A DNA stretch of 64,000 bases, from positions 62,001 through 126,000 of the forward strand of contig NZ_JAAGPI010000008.1 in assembly GCF_017104715.1 (NCBI RefSeq), given 5' to 3'. Origin of the DNA: Burkholderia sp. Ac-20365. GTDB lineage: Bacteria; Pseudomonadota; Gammaproteobacteria; Burkholderiales; Burkholderiaceae. The translations under genes and the position numbers were made by a program. This document shows, piece after piece, positions 40,904 to 49,150 of this stretch. How positions within the stretch are numbered: the stretch's first letter is position 1; each line of letters starts with the position of its first letter. A model generated the notes under the pieces. The model had not been told where the DNA came from. It did no database searches and saw nothing but the letters and a program-made list of their open reading frames with translations.

Positions 40904-42325
40904 TTACAGCACGCCGAGCACCGCCTTCGGTTCGAGGAATGCTTCGATCCCGTACACGCCGTACTCGCGTCCAATGCCCGACTGCTTGAATCCGCCGAAT
41001 GGCGCGGCAGGTTCATGCGCGAGCGTGTTGACGAGCACGCGCCCCGCGTCGATGCGCGACGCCACTTCGTGCGCGCGCGCCGTGTTCCGCGAAAACACGT
41101 AGGCCTGCAAGCCGTAGTTCGTATCGTTGGCGATCTGGATGGCCTGTTCCGTGTCGTCGTACGCGATGATCGACAGCACCGGGCCGAAGATTTCTTCGCG
41201 CGCGATCGTCATGTCGTTGGTCACGTCGCTGAACACGGTGGGACGCACGAACCAGCCCGCTTCGAGCCCATCGGGACGCCCTTCCCCGCCTGCGATCAGC
41301 CGCGCGCCTTCGTCAATGCCGATGCGGATGTAGCGCTGCACGCGCTCCCACTGCTTCTGGCTGACCATCGGACCGACAGTGGTAGCCGGATCGCGCGGAT
41401 CGCCCGATTGCGCGCGCGCCACTTCGTCGCGCACACGCGCTTCGAACTCGGCGAGACGCTGGCGCGGCACCAGAATGCGCGTACCCGCGATGCACGCCTG
41501 CCCGCTGTTCATGAAGCCCGCGTTGATCGCAAGCGGCACGACCTGGTCGAAATCGGCGTCGTCGAGCACGATGGTGGGCGACTTGCCGCCCAGTTCAAGC
41601 GTCACGCGCTTGAGCGTATCGGCGCCCGTGCGCAGAATGGTCTTGCCGACAGCCGTCGATCCCGTGAACGAGATCTTCGCGACGTCCGGATGCGAGCTGA
41701 TCTGCGCACCGACGGAATCGCCGCGCCCCGTCACGATGTTGAACACGCCCGGCGGCAAGTCCGCCTCGTGCAGCGCCTGCATGACGACCTGCGTCTGCAG
41801 CGCGCTCATCTCGCTCGGCTTGATGACGGTCGTGCAGCCCGCCGCCAGCGCGGCCGCGAGCTTGCCGCAGATGAATCCGGCGTTGCTGTTCCAGGGCGTG
41901 ATCAATCCGGCGACGCCGAGCGGCTGCATCACCACTTCCGCCGTGCCCGCGCGGCGCGTGAACTCGTACTGCTCCAGCACCTTCGCGGCTTCGCTCAGCA
42001 CGTTGCTCGCATGCTGCGCCATCCAGCGGCCGCGCGACACGGGCGCGCCGTATTCCTCGATGATCGCTTCATAAAGCTCGTCTTCCTTCGCGACGACAGC
42101 GGCATGCAGACGCTTGAGCATGTCGATGCGTGCACGCTTGCTGGTGCGCGAAAACGACGGAAACGCGCGCTTCGCTGCGGCGATCGCGTCGCGCGCGTCT
42201 TTCGCGTCGGCGAGACGCACGCGGCCGATCACCTGCTCCGTCGCCGGATTGAAAAGGTCGAACCACTCTTCGCCATGCGGCGTGACAAACGCGCCGTCGA
42301 TATAAATCTGCTCAATCGTATGCAT
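40904..42325 (-). CDS. NAD(P)-dependent aldehyde dehydrogenase
   Basis: A 473-residue ALDH-superfamily enzyme that oxidises an aldehyde to the acid. MHTIEQIYIDGAFVTPHGEE starts the fold; the cofactor site contains GLITPWNSNAGF and KPSEMSALQTQ, the catalytic Glu is in VTLELGGKSPTI and Cys is in FMNSGQACIAGTR. The closing FKQSGIGREYG is typical. The start ATG 42325 is preferred to 42358 because the upstream residues are not conserved. A LysR-type regulator is divergent from it and probably controls it. Confidence 0.92.
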   Translation of the reverse strand: MHTIEQIYIDGAFVTPHGEEWFDLFNPATEQVIGRVRLADAKDARDAIAAAKRAFPSFSRTSKRARIDMLKRLHAAVVAKEDELYEAIIEEYGAPVSRGRWMAQHASNVLSEAAKVLEQYEFTRRAGTAEVVMQPLGVAGLITPWNSNAGFICGKLAAALAAGCTTVIKPSEMSALQTQVVMQALHEADLPPGVFNIVTGRGDSVGAQISSHPDVAKISFTGSTAVGKTILRTGADTLKRVTLELGGKSPTIVLDDADFDQVVPLAINAGFMNSGQACIAGTRILVPRQRLAEFEARVRDEVARAQSGDPRDPATTVGPMVSQKQWERVQRYIRIGIDEGARLIAGGEGRPDGLEAGWFVRPTVFSDVTNDMTIAREEIFGPVLSIIAYDDTEQAIQIANDTNYGLQAYVFSRNTARAHEVASRIDAGRVLVNTLAHEPAAPFGGFKQSGIGREYGVYGIEAFLEPKAVLGVL

Positions 42326-42382
42326 CTGTGTATCCCGTGACTTGCCATCCAGTGCCATAAAGATAGCGACGCGCGATTAAAC

Positions 42383-42398
42383 CGACTAGTCGTACAAT
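42383..42398. promoter_or_regulatory. Palindrome and -10 in the ALDH-LysR divergent region
   Basis: CGACTAGTCG is a perfect 10-bp palindrome directly followed by TACAAT, a good -10 for the LysR gene at 42429. It could be the autoregulatory LysR site. Confidence 0.4.
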
Positions 42399-42428
42399 CG
42401 GACATGACCTATTGAGCAAAACAGGACA

Positions 42429-43373
42429 ATGAAAACGACAGGCATGTCGGAACTCGAAGCGGTGCTGTCCGTCGCGCGACACCGCAGCTTTCGCGCCGCC
42501 GCCAATGAAATGGGCGTGTCGACGTCGGCGCTGAGCCATTCGGTGGCGGCGCTGGAAGCGCGCATCGGCGTACGGCTGTTCAACCGGACGACGCGCAGCG
42601 TGTCGTTGTCGGAAGCGGGTGCGCAGTTCGTGGACAGCGTGGCGCCCGCGTTATCGACGATCCGTGTCGCGCTCGAGCAGGCGGGCAGTTTCCGCGACAC
42701 GCCGAGCGGCACGTTGCGGATCAACACGTCTGTAGGCGCCGCGCATCAGGCGATGCCGGTTTTTATTGCATTTCTGGCGCGCTATCCGGAGATGAAGCTC
42801 GATATCGTGACGGAGGGGCGATTGATCGATATCGTCGTTGAGGGCTTCGATGCCGGTATCCGGCTGGCAGAGACGGTGCCACAGGACATGATTGCCGTGC
42901 CGTTTGGTGACAAGCAGCGCTTTGCCGTGGTGGGCAGCCCGGGGTATTTCGCAGAGCATCCGGTGCCGCGCACGCCTGATGAGCTTTCGCAGCATCGCTG
43001 TATTCGTACGCGGATGCCTAGCGGGTCGATTTATCAATGGGAGTTCGAGCGGCACGGTGAAACGGTGCGGGTCGATGGTAAGGGTGCGTTGACCCTGGAC
43101 GAGGCTGGTCTGATGTTGAGTGCCGCGCGGGCAGGGGTTGGGCTTTCGTATTTGTCCGAGTGGACGGTGGCTGAAGATCTCGAGGCGGGGACGCTGGTGC
43201 GCGTGCTTCAGGACTGGACGCCGCCGCTCGATGGGTTGTGTCTTTATTATCCTGGGCGCAGGCATGTGCCCGCAGGGTTGCGGGCGTTGATCGCGATGAT
43301 TCGGGAGTCCGCTGATGCCCGGCGGTTGGCGTTTGCCGGGAAGGGGAAGGTTCGGTCGAGAGCACGGAAGTGA
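42429..43373 (+). CDS. LysR family regulator
   Basis: A 314-residue regulator with the N-terminal winged HTH (LEAVLSVARHRSFRAAANEM, then STSALSHSVAALEARIGVRL, about residues 8-50) and a C-terminal periplasmic-binding-type effector domain with GTLRINTSVGAAHQAMPVF and AGVGLSYLSEWTVAEDLEAG. It belongs to the AaeR/DmlR-like subgroup, which controls divergent oxidoreductases. It is divergent from the aldehyde dehydrogenase, 103 bp between starts. The repeat element begins at once after its stop. Confidence 0.92.
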   Translation: MKTTGMSELEAVLSVARHRSFRAAANEMGVSTSALSHSVAALEARIGVRLFNRTTRSVSLSEAGAQFVDSVAPALSTIRVALEQAGSFRDTPSGTLRINTSVGAAHQAMPVFIAFLARYPEMKLDIVTEGRLIDIVVEGFDAGIRLAETVPQDMIAVPFGDKQRFAVVGSPGYFAEHPVPRTPDELSQHRCIRTRMPSGSIYQWEFERHGETVRVDGKGALTLDEAGLMLSAARAGVGLSYLSEWTVAEDLEAGTLVRVLQDWTPPLDGLCLYYPGRRHVPAGLRALIAMIRESADARRLAFAGKGKVRSRARK

Positions 43374-44182
43374 GGTTTTTTTGTCTTGCGATGCTGGGGT
43401 TGCTTTTGGTTTTGGTGGCATCCGCGGTTTGCTTTTGGTTTTGGTGGCATCCGCGATTTGCTTTTGGTTTTGGTGGCATCCGCGATTTGTTACTGGTGCT
43501 TCAGGCGTTGCCCCTGTGCGGGGCGGCACCTACTTTTCTTTGCCGCGGCAAAGAAAAGTAGGCAAAAGAAAGCCGCTGAACACCGCTAATTCTTGACCTT
43601 TACCCACGGGCCCCCAACGGCCCCGTCCTGTTCACGCCAGCGCTCTTCTCGATGCCCGCTGCCAACGCTTCGAATTGGCTCATCACCGGCTTCACACTCC
43701 CGCGTCGCCACACGCGCGACCAAATCGCCCACGTCCTATAGCGGCAAACTGTGTGTAGGCTTTCGCGGCGTATGCGCTTCACTCCGGACTGAAAAGCAGG
43801 ATCGGTGTCGTAAGAGCGCTGAGGTGTGGAGCACTACGACCTACACACAGTTTGCCACCTGGGCGGCCGTAACCAGTCGCTGCCGGTTGCTGTGTCACGG
43901 GTGATTGAAGTGGGTGAGGCGCCTGTTCGAAGCGCTGGCAACGGGCAGTGAATGGGCAGAACGCCGTGTGAAGCGGAGGACCCGTTGGGGGCCCTCAGGC
44001 GGTGGTCAAAAACGGGCGGTGTTAGCCCGCTTTCTTTGCTTACTTTCTTTGCGGCGGCAAAGAAAGTAAGTGCCGCCCCGCACAGGGGCGACGCGTGAAG
44101 CACCAGTAACAAAACGCGGATGCCAGCAAAAGCGACAGCAAACGCAAACGCAACCAAAAGCGTCGCAAGACAAAAAAACTCT
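43374..44182. repeat. Long palindromic repeat element, copy 2
   Basis: The core is 43505-44094 and the flanks fill the whole space between two converging stop codons (LysR and MFS). Both outer ends read TTTTTGTCTTGCGA inward, so the terminal repeats extend to the gene boundaries. The left flank contains three 29-bp tandem units (43401-43487). The core differs from copy 1 in scattered substitutions and small gaps, but the central GGCAAACTGTGTGT and ACACACAGTTTGCC blocks are unchanged. Confidence 0.85.
43401..43487. repeat. 29-bp tandem repeat, three copies
   Basis: The unit TGCTTTTGGTTTTGGTGGCA plus TCCGCG(A/G)TT occurs three times, starting at 43401, 43430 and 43459. It is a multiplied form of the element's left outer repeat. 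There are no distinct spacers, so it is not a CRISPR array. Confidence 0.85.
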
Positions 44183-45496
44183 CTACTCCCGCTTACTCAA
44201 AACATTCACATGCGACCGCCGCAAAGCAAGCGTAAGCGCGCTCCCGATAACCATACTGACAGCAATCCCAACCACCCCACTCCCGGTCGACCCAGTCGAT
44301 GTCTGCATAAACCCGATCACATACGGGCTAACAACCCCAGAAATCGACCCAACAGAATTGGCAAGCGCAATCCCACCCGCAGCAGCGGTACCTTGCAACA
44401 CAGCCGGCGGCACTGTCCAGAACTGCGAGATCGTGGTAATCACGCCCATCGTCCCAACGGTCAAAGCAATCATCGCCAGCACAGTCTGATGCGCATAGAC
44501 AACGCTCGCACACAACGCAGCAGCGCCAATCACGCCAGGCAACGCCAGATGCCAACGCCGCTCGCCATGACGGTCAGAACTGCGCCCAACCAGAACCATC
44601 GTAATGGCCGCCGCCGCATAAGGCACCGCCGACAACAACCCGACATTCAACGTCCCCGAAACACCCGAAGCCTTAACCAGCGAAGGCAACCAGAAACTCA
44701 CTCCATACAGCCCCATCGTGAAGAAGAAATAGATCGCCGACAGCAGCAACACACGCGGGCTGGCAAGCCCATCGCGCAACGAATGCAGTTTGTGATGCCC
44801 ACTCTCAGCCTGCAAGTCGGCTTCGATCAACGCCTTCTCGTCTTCACGCAGCCAGCGCGCATCCGATACCTTGTCGTCCAGAAAGAAGAACGCGACGATT
44901 CCGACCAGCACCGTCGGAATGCCTTCGAGCAGGAACAGCCATTGCCATCCGGCAAGCCCATGCGCACCGCTCATCGAATGCATGATCCAGCCTGATAGCG
45001 GTCCGCCAATCACGCCCGACATCGGAATACCCGTCATGAACAACGCCGTCACCTTGCTGCGTCGTCCAGCCGGAAACCAGTACGTCAGATACAAAAGAAT
45101 CGCCGGGAAGAAACCGGCTTCGGCTACGCCCAGCAGAAAACGCACAACGTAGAACTGCGTCGGCGTCGATACGAACATCATCGCCGATGAAATCAAACCC
45201 CATGTCACCATGATCCGCGCAATCCAGCGTCGCGCGCCCACCTTCAGCAAGATCAGATTGCTCGGCACCTCGAACATCAGATACCCGACGAAGAATATCC
45301 CCGCGCCGAGCCCATAGACGGCATCGCTCATCCCGAGATCCTGCAGCATCTGCAGCTTCGCAAAGCTGACGTTGATGCGGTCGAGGTAAGCGCACAAATA
45401 GCAGAAGAACAGAAATGGAATCAGGCGCCATGCGACCTTCGCATAGACGCCCGCTCCCGAACGCTGCAGATACACGTCCTGGCTGATCGAACTCAT
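44183..45496 (-). CDS. MFS transporter, anion:cation symporter (ACS) type
   Basis: A 437-residue transporter with 12 predicted helices. The first loop has FFCYLCAYLDRINVSFAKLQ, the ACS-family signature shared by tartrate, phthalate and hexuronate permeases, and FLLGVAEAGFFPAILLYLTY matches the same subgroup. Central basic loop DDKVSDARWLREDEKALIEA. It is followed by a class II aldolase gene upstream in the same direction (82 bp apart), suggesting uptake and use of an organic or sugar acid. Its stop borders repeat copy 2. Confidence 0.92.
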   Translation of the reverse strand: MSSISQDVYLQRSGAGVYAKVAWRLIPFLFFCYLCAYLDRINVSFAKLQMLQDLGMSDAVYGLGAGIFFVGYLMFEVPSNLILLKVGARRWIARIMVTWGLISSAMMFVSTPTQFYVVRFLLGVAEAGFFPAILLYLTYWFPAGRRSKVTALFMTGIPMSGVIGGPLSGWIMHSMSGAHGLAGWQWLFLLEGIPTVLVGIVAFFFLDDKVSDARWLREDEKALIEADLQAESGHHKLHSLRDGLASPRVLLLSAIYFFFTMGLYGVSFWLPSLVKASGVSGTLNVGLLSAVPYAAAAITMVLVGRSSDRHGERRWHLALPGVIGAAALCASVVYAHQTVLAMIALTVGTMGVITTISQFWTVPPAVLQGTAAAGGIALANSVGSISGVVSPYVIGFMQTSTGSTGSGVVGIAVSMVIGSALTLALRRSHVNVLSKRE

Positions 45497-45578
45497 GGGG
45501 ATGTCTCCGTCGTGTATTGATCGTTGCAGCGGGCGTGCAATGCGCGCCGCCCGCCGCGTCGTACTGCAATGAACCTGC

Positions 45579-46421
45579 TTAATCGAACATGTCGGGCTGT
45601 GTCTTCACTAGCTGATCCCAGATCGTCTGGAAATGCAGCCAGCCGATGTACTCGCTGCCCACGTGTTCGCGGCTATAGCGCGCGCGCTCTTCCGTCACGA
45701 AGCGCGGCTTGATGCCAGTCGATTCGATCATCAGTTGCTGCTGGCAGCAGCGCTCGAGCGCAATGAACCAGAACGCGGCCGCTTCGATGCTGTGCCGGCT
45801 CGCCGTCAGCAACCCATGGTTCTGGTGAATGGCCGCCTTCACGCCCTTGAATGCATGCGCGACCTTGTGGCCCGCTTTCACTTCGACGGCGACCTGCCCC
45901 GCTTCCTCGCCGATCACGACGTGGTCTTCGAAAAACGCCGCGGCATCCTGACTGATGGGATCGAGCTTCCTGCCAAGCGACGCGAACGCGGTGCCATAGA
46001 CGGTGTGCGCATGACACATCGCGACGATGTCCTGATGCATTTCGTGCACGGCCGCATGCAACACGAAGCCCGCACGATTGATTGCGTACTCGCCTTCGAC
46101 GACATTGCCTTCGTGGTCCGCGCAGATCAGATTCGAGACCTTCACCTGCGAGAAGTGCACGGCCATCGGGTTGGTCCAGTAGAGACCGGGATTCTCCGGA
46201 TCGCGCACCGTCAGATGGCCTGCGAAACCGTAATCGAAGCCCTGCAGCGCGAACGCGCGGCACGCGGCGACAAGGCGCTCTTTCAGATGCTGCCGGTGCT
46301 CAGCGTGGTTCTTGAAAGCGGGCAACTCGGGAAAGATCAGGCCGTCCTGCTCGGGCTGATAGATCGAGACGCGGCCCTTGAGGTCGATCGTTTTCGATGG
46401 GGCTTCCATCACTTCTGACAT
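45579..46421 (-). CDS. Class II aldolase/adducin family protein
   Basis: A 280-residue zinc enzyme of the fuculose-phosphate aldolase/adducin family. The landmarks are RAFALQGFDYGFAGHLTVRD with the phosphate-like loop, NRAGFVLHAAVHEMHQDIVA and MCHAHTVYGTAFASL, where three histidines coordinate zinc, and AAIHQNHGLLTASRHSIEAA with the fourth. ATG 46421 follows AAAGGAGCCGAC. Together with the MFS gene it forms a two-gene unit; a divergent LysR gene is the likely regulator. Substrate is unknown. Confidence 0.9.
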   Translation of the reverse strand: MSEVMEAPSKTIDLKGRVSIYQPEQDGLIFPELPAFKNHAEHRQHLKERLVAACRAFALQGFDYGFAGHLTVRDPENPGLYWTNPMAVHFSQVKVSNLICADHEGNVVEGEYAINRAGFVLHAAVHEMHQDIVAMCHAHTVYGTAFASLGRKLDPISQDAAAFFEDHVVIGEEAGQVAVEVKAGHKVAHAFKGVKAAIHQNHGLLTASRHSIEAAAFWFIALERCCQQQLMIESTGIKPRFVTEERARYSREHVGSEYIGWLHFQTIWDQLVKTQPDMFD

Positions 46422-46538
46422 GTCGGCTCCTTTGAGCATGGGGTCATGGGGTAAGCACATGGTCGGTTCCGCCGATCGCGTTGACAAACGATGGTTGTTC
46501 ATGAAAGCATGAATGACATTCACCTGAAGGGAAAACAG

Positions 46539-47435
46539 ATGAGGCGAATGCCGAATTTCGTGCTGCTGCGCGCGTTCGAAGCCGCCGCGCGGCTAGAGAG
46601 CTTCGCGCTCGCCGCGCAGGAACTTCACCTCACGCCGTCCGCGATCAGTCATCAGGTGAAAGAACTCGAGGAGTACTTCGGGCGTCCGCTGTTTTTGCGC
46701 CGCAACAGGCGCATCGAGCCCACGCCCGAAGCGGTGCGCCTGCTCGAAAGCCTGAGCCGCGTATTCGATGTCGTCGAAGCGGCCTGCAGCGAAGTCACGC
46801 TCGCGCCGAACGCACAGGTGCTCGCGGTGCATTGCGCGCCGAGTTTCGCGGTGAAATGGCTCGGGCCGAAGCTACCCGAATTCAACAAGGCTTATCCGCA
46901 CATCACGATTCGTCTATCGACGGGTGCAGAGCCGCTCGATCTCACGCGCGTGCAGGAAGTGGACATCGAGATTTCATACGGCAGCGCACTCGATCGTGCC
47001 GGGATCGAAACGATTCCATTAGGGCAGGAAGCCATCGTGCCTCTGTGCTCGCCCGGCTTGCTCGGCGACGGTGCGCCCGCTGCGCGCATGCGCGAGCTGA
47101 CGCTGATCGACACGCAACTGAGCCGCGTTACGTGGGCCGACTGGTTCGCGGCTAATGGGCTCGATATGCCGACTACGCCGCGTCCTTCATTCGATCGCGC
47201 GGCGCTTGGGATTTCCGCTGCCGCCGACGGGATGGGTGTCGTGCTGGAGAGTATGCGGCTCGCGGAGCGTGAGATCGTGCGGGGTGATCTCGTCGAAGTG
47301 CACAGCGAAGCGTTTGTGCGCTTTCAGCGCGAGACGCATTTTTTGTCTTGTCGGAAGAATGAGGTTCGGGTTGAGAAGGTGGCGGGGTTTCGGGAGTGGT
47401 TGCTGGCGAGGGCTGGGGTTGTGAGTTTGCTCTGA
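46539..47435 (+). CDS. LysR family regulator (GcvA-like)
   Basis: A 298-residue regulator of the GcvA group. MRRMPNFVLLRAFEAAARLE, then SFALAAQELHLTPSAISHQV, is the winged HTH. The effector domain contains AVHCAPSFAVKWLGPKLPEF and ISAAADGMGVVLESMRLAER. The ATG at 46539 is preferred over that at 46491 because GAAGGGAAAACAG lies just before it. It is divergent from the class II aldolase and probably controls it and the transporter. Repeat copy 3 starts two bases after its stop. Confidence 0.9.
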   Translation: MRRMPNFVLLRAFEAAARLESFALAAQELHLTPSAISHQVKELEEYFGRPLFLRRNRRIEPTPEAVRLLESLSRVFDVVEAACSEVTLAPNAQVLAVHCAPSFAVKWLGPKLPEFNKAYPHITIRLSTGAEPLDLTRVQEVDIEISYGSALDRAGIETIPLGQEAIVPLCSPGLLGDGAPAARMRELTLIDTQLSRVTWADWFAANGLDMPTTPRPSFDRAALGISAAADGMGVVLESMRLAEREIVRGDLVEVHSEAFVRFQRETHFLSCRKNEVRVEKVAGFREWLLARAGVVSLL

Positions 47436-47437
47436 TT

Positions 47438-48200
47438 TTGTCTTTGCGACGCTTTTGTTTGGTTTGCTTGTGTTTTTGCTGGCATCCGCGGTTTGTATTG
47501 CCTGCTTCATGCTTTGCCCCTCTGCAGGGCGGCGCTTACTTTGGGTTGTCTTGCGACGCTGGTTCGGTTTGCTTGTGTTTTTGCTGGCATCCGCGTGATG
47601 TTTTGCCTTGTTCACGCGTTGCCCCTGTGCGGGGCGGCACCTACTTTTCTTTGCCGCGGCAAAGAAAAGTAGGCAAAAGAAAGCCGCTGAACACCGCCAA
47701 TCCTTGTTTCCGCCTGAGGGCCCCCAACAGTTCCTCCGCTTCACACGGCAACCTGCCTTTCACTGCCCGTTGCCAACGCTCTGATTGAGCACATCACCCG
47801 CTTCACACTCCCGCGTGGCCACACGCGCGATCGCATCGCCCACGTTCTATGGCGGCAAACTGTGTGTCGGCTTTCCCGGTGTACGCGCTTCACTCCGGGC
47901 TGAAAAACACGGTCGGTGTCGTAAGAGCGCTGAGGTGTGAAGCACTACGACCTACACACAGTTTGCCACCTGGGCGGCCGTAACCATTCGCTGCCGTTTG
48001 CTGCGCTACGGGTGCTTGAAGTGGGTGAGGCGCCTGTTCAAGGCGCTGGCAACGGGCAGTGAAAGGCAGAACGCCGATTGAGGCGGAGGAACTGTTGGGG
48101 GCCCTCAGGCGGAGGTCAAGAACGGGCGGTGTTAGCCCGCTTTCTTTGCTTACTTTCTTTGCGGCGGCAAAGAAAGTAAGTGCCGCCCCGCACAGGGGCA
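47438..48200. repeat. Long palindromic repeat element, copy 3, truncated on the right
   Basis: Core 47616-48200. The left flank carries a duplicated outer segment: TTGTCTTTGCGACGC at 47439 and TTGTCTTGCGACGCTGG at 47546, about 107 bp apart. On the right, the core ends at CACAGGGGCA and the outer inverted repeat seen in copies 1 and 2 is missing; unrelated sequence begins at 48201. It starts two bases after a LysR stop codon. Confidence 0.85.
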
Positions 48201-48489
48201 TTTTCCGGGGAAACCCTCATTCCCGCAAACCCTTGTCCAGCAAGGTTTTCAACTCGCTCTCCATATCCAGAGCAGATTTCACCTATTTTGCAGGACACCC
48301 ACAGGACACATTCTGCGGGAGTTCTGCGACGTCCGAGTCATTGCACTCCCATCAACGAGCGGCGCGACCGTTGCCCCCCGGCGCTCCATTCACCCCGAAT
48401 AAACGGCTTACGCTTGCCGTTCCATCCCTTACATAAGAACGATCGGGACGCGGAGGTGATCAGGGCCCATCACTCACAGGAGAGCAACG
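48201..48489. other. Unrelated DNA after truncated repeat; no gene recognised
   Basis: This interval of about 290 bp has no convincing ORF. It contains two nearby TGTCC-type repeats on the minus strand (TGTCCTGTGGGTGTCCTGC) and probably a promoter before the gene at 48490. It replaces the right terminal flank of repeat copy 3, so it may mark the left border of inserted DNA. Confidence 0.4.
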
Positions 48490-48873
48490 ATGAAGGACAT
48501 TGACTGTTCGAAACTTCGCTGTCACGGAGCGATACATACGATCGTGATTCACCCGGTAACAACCGATGCGGAAAGCCGCACCCGGCGTCGCGGCACTGGA
48601 GGGCGTGGCGCGCGCTCCTCCACCCAGGCGTCGCGCGTCGCCGCATCACTCGTCGCGGGATCGCTTCCCTGGCTCGTCGCTCAACTTGAACCAGGCGAAT
48701 CGCTGCTGAGAGCCAACGCTGGCGAGTCAGCGCGGCGCGCATGCCTCCGTGCCATTGATGCCGTGTCGTTGCGCGCGCCAGCACGCAAGTTTGACCTGAG
48801 TCTGTGGTACGCGGTCCATCACACAGGCCGGGGGGAGACGTTCAGGATGCTCAAGCTCAAGCGCCGTGTGTAA
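48490..48873 (+). CDS. Hypothetical protein, 127 aa
   Basis: ATG 48490 is preceded by CACAGGAGAGCAACG, an excellent ribosome binding site. The product is basic and arginine-rich (ESRTRRRGTGGRGARSSTQA) with a C-terminal block LSLWYAVHHTGRGETFRMLK. No signal peptide, membrane segment or family is recognised. It lies between the repeat element and cdiA, on the same strand as cdiA, but a terminator at 48996 separates the two, so it is likely an independent gene. Confidence 0.5.
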   Translation: MKDIDCSKLRCHGAIHTIVIHPVTTDAESRTRRRGTGGRGARSSTQASRVAASLVAGSLPWLVAQLEPGESLLRANAGESARRACLRAIDAVSLRAPARKFDLSLWYAVHHTGRGETFRMLKLKRRV

Positions 48874-48995
48874 CGGTTTTCAGATATTTCTCATGGACTG
48901 ACGGGGAAAGCCCGATCTACATTCCTCACCGACTGCGTGACCCGAGCGCAGTCCCGGCCGTTGACGATCATGTCTGGAATACACGGCCGCTTTCC

Positions 48996-49020
48996 AGCCC
49001 GCCATGAGCGGGCTTTTTTT
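48996..49020 (+). terminator. Rho-independent terminator upstream of cdiA
   Basis: AGCCCGC-CATGA-GCGGGCT is a 7-bp stem followed by seven T. It ends transcription from the gene at 48490, leaving about 130 AT-rich bases as the cdiA promoter region. Confidence 0.88.
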
Positions 49021-49150
49021 CGCCTGCGCAATCAGATAAGACTGATTTTGCCGGTTCTGTTGTATTTGAATTTTCCTTGATGTTTGTTAACAACTTTTCA
49101 ACGAGGCCTGCGATAGGTTTACCGCTCCAATAATAAGCAACACGAATAAA

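Noticed and set aside
41015..42340. A 441-codon ORF opposite the aldehyde dehydrogenase
   Set aside because: Shadow of a conserved enzyme.
43401..43487. CRISPR array
   Set aside because: The 29-bp units are directly adjacent, with no unique spacers and no cas genes nearby.
48116..48298. 60-codon minus-strand ORF across the repeat/island junction
   Set aside because: Half of it is repeat-element sequence; no evidence of a real protein.
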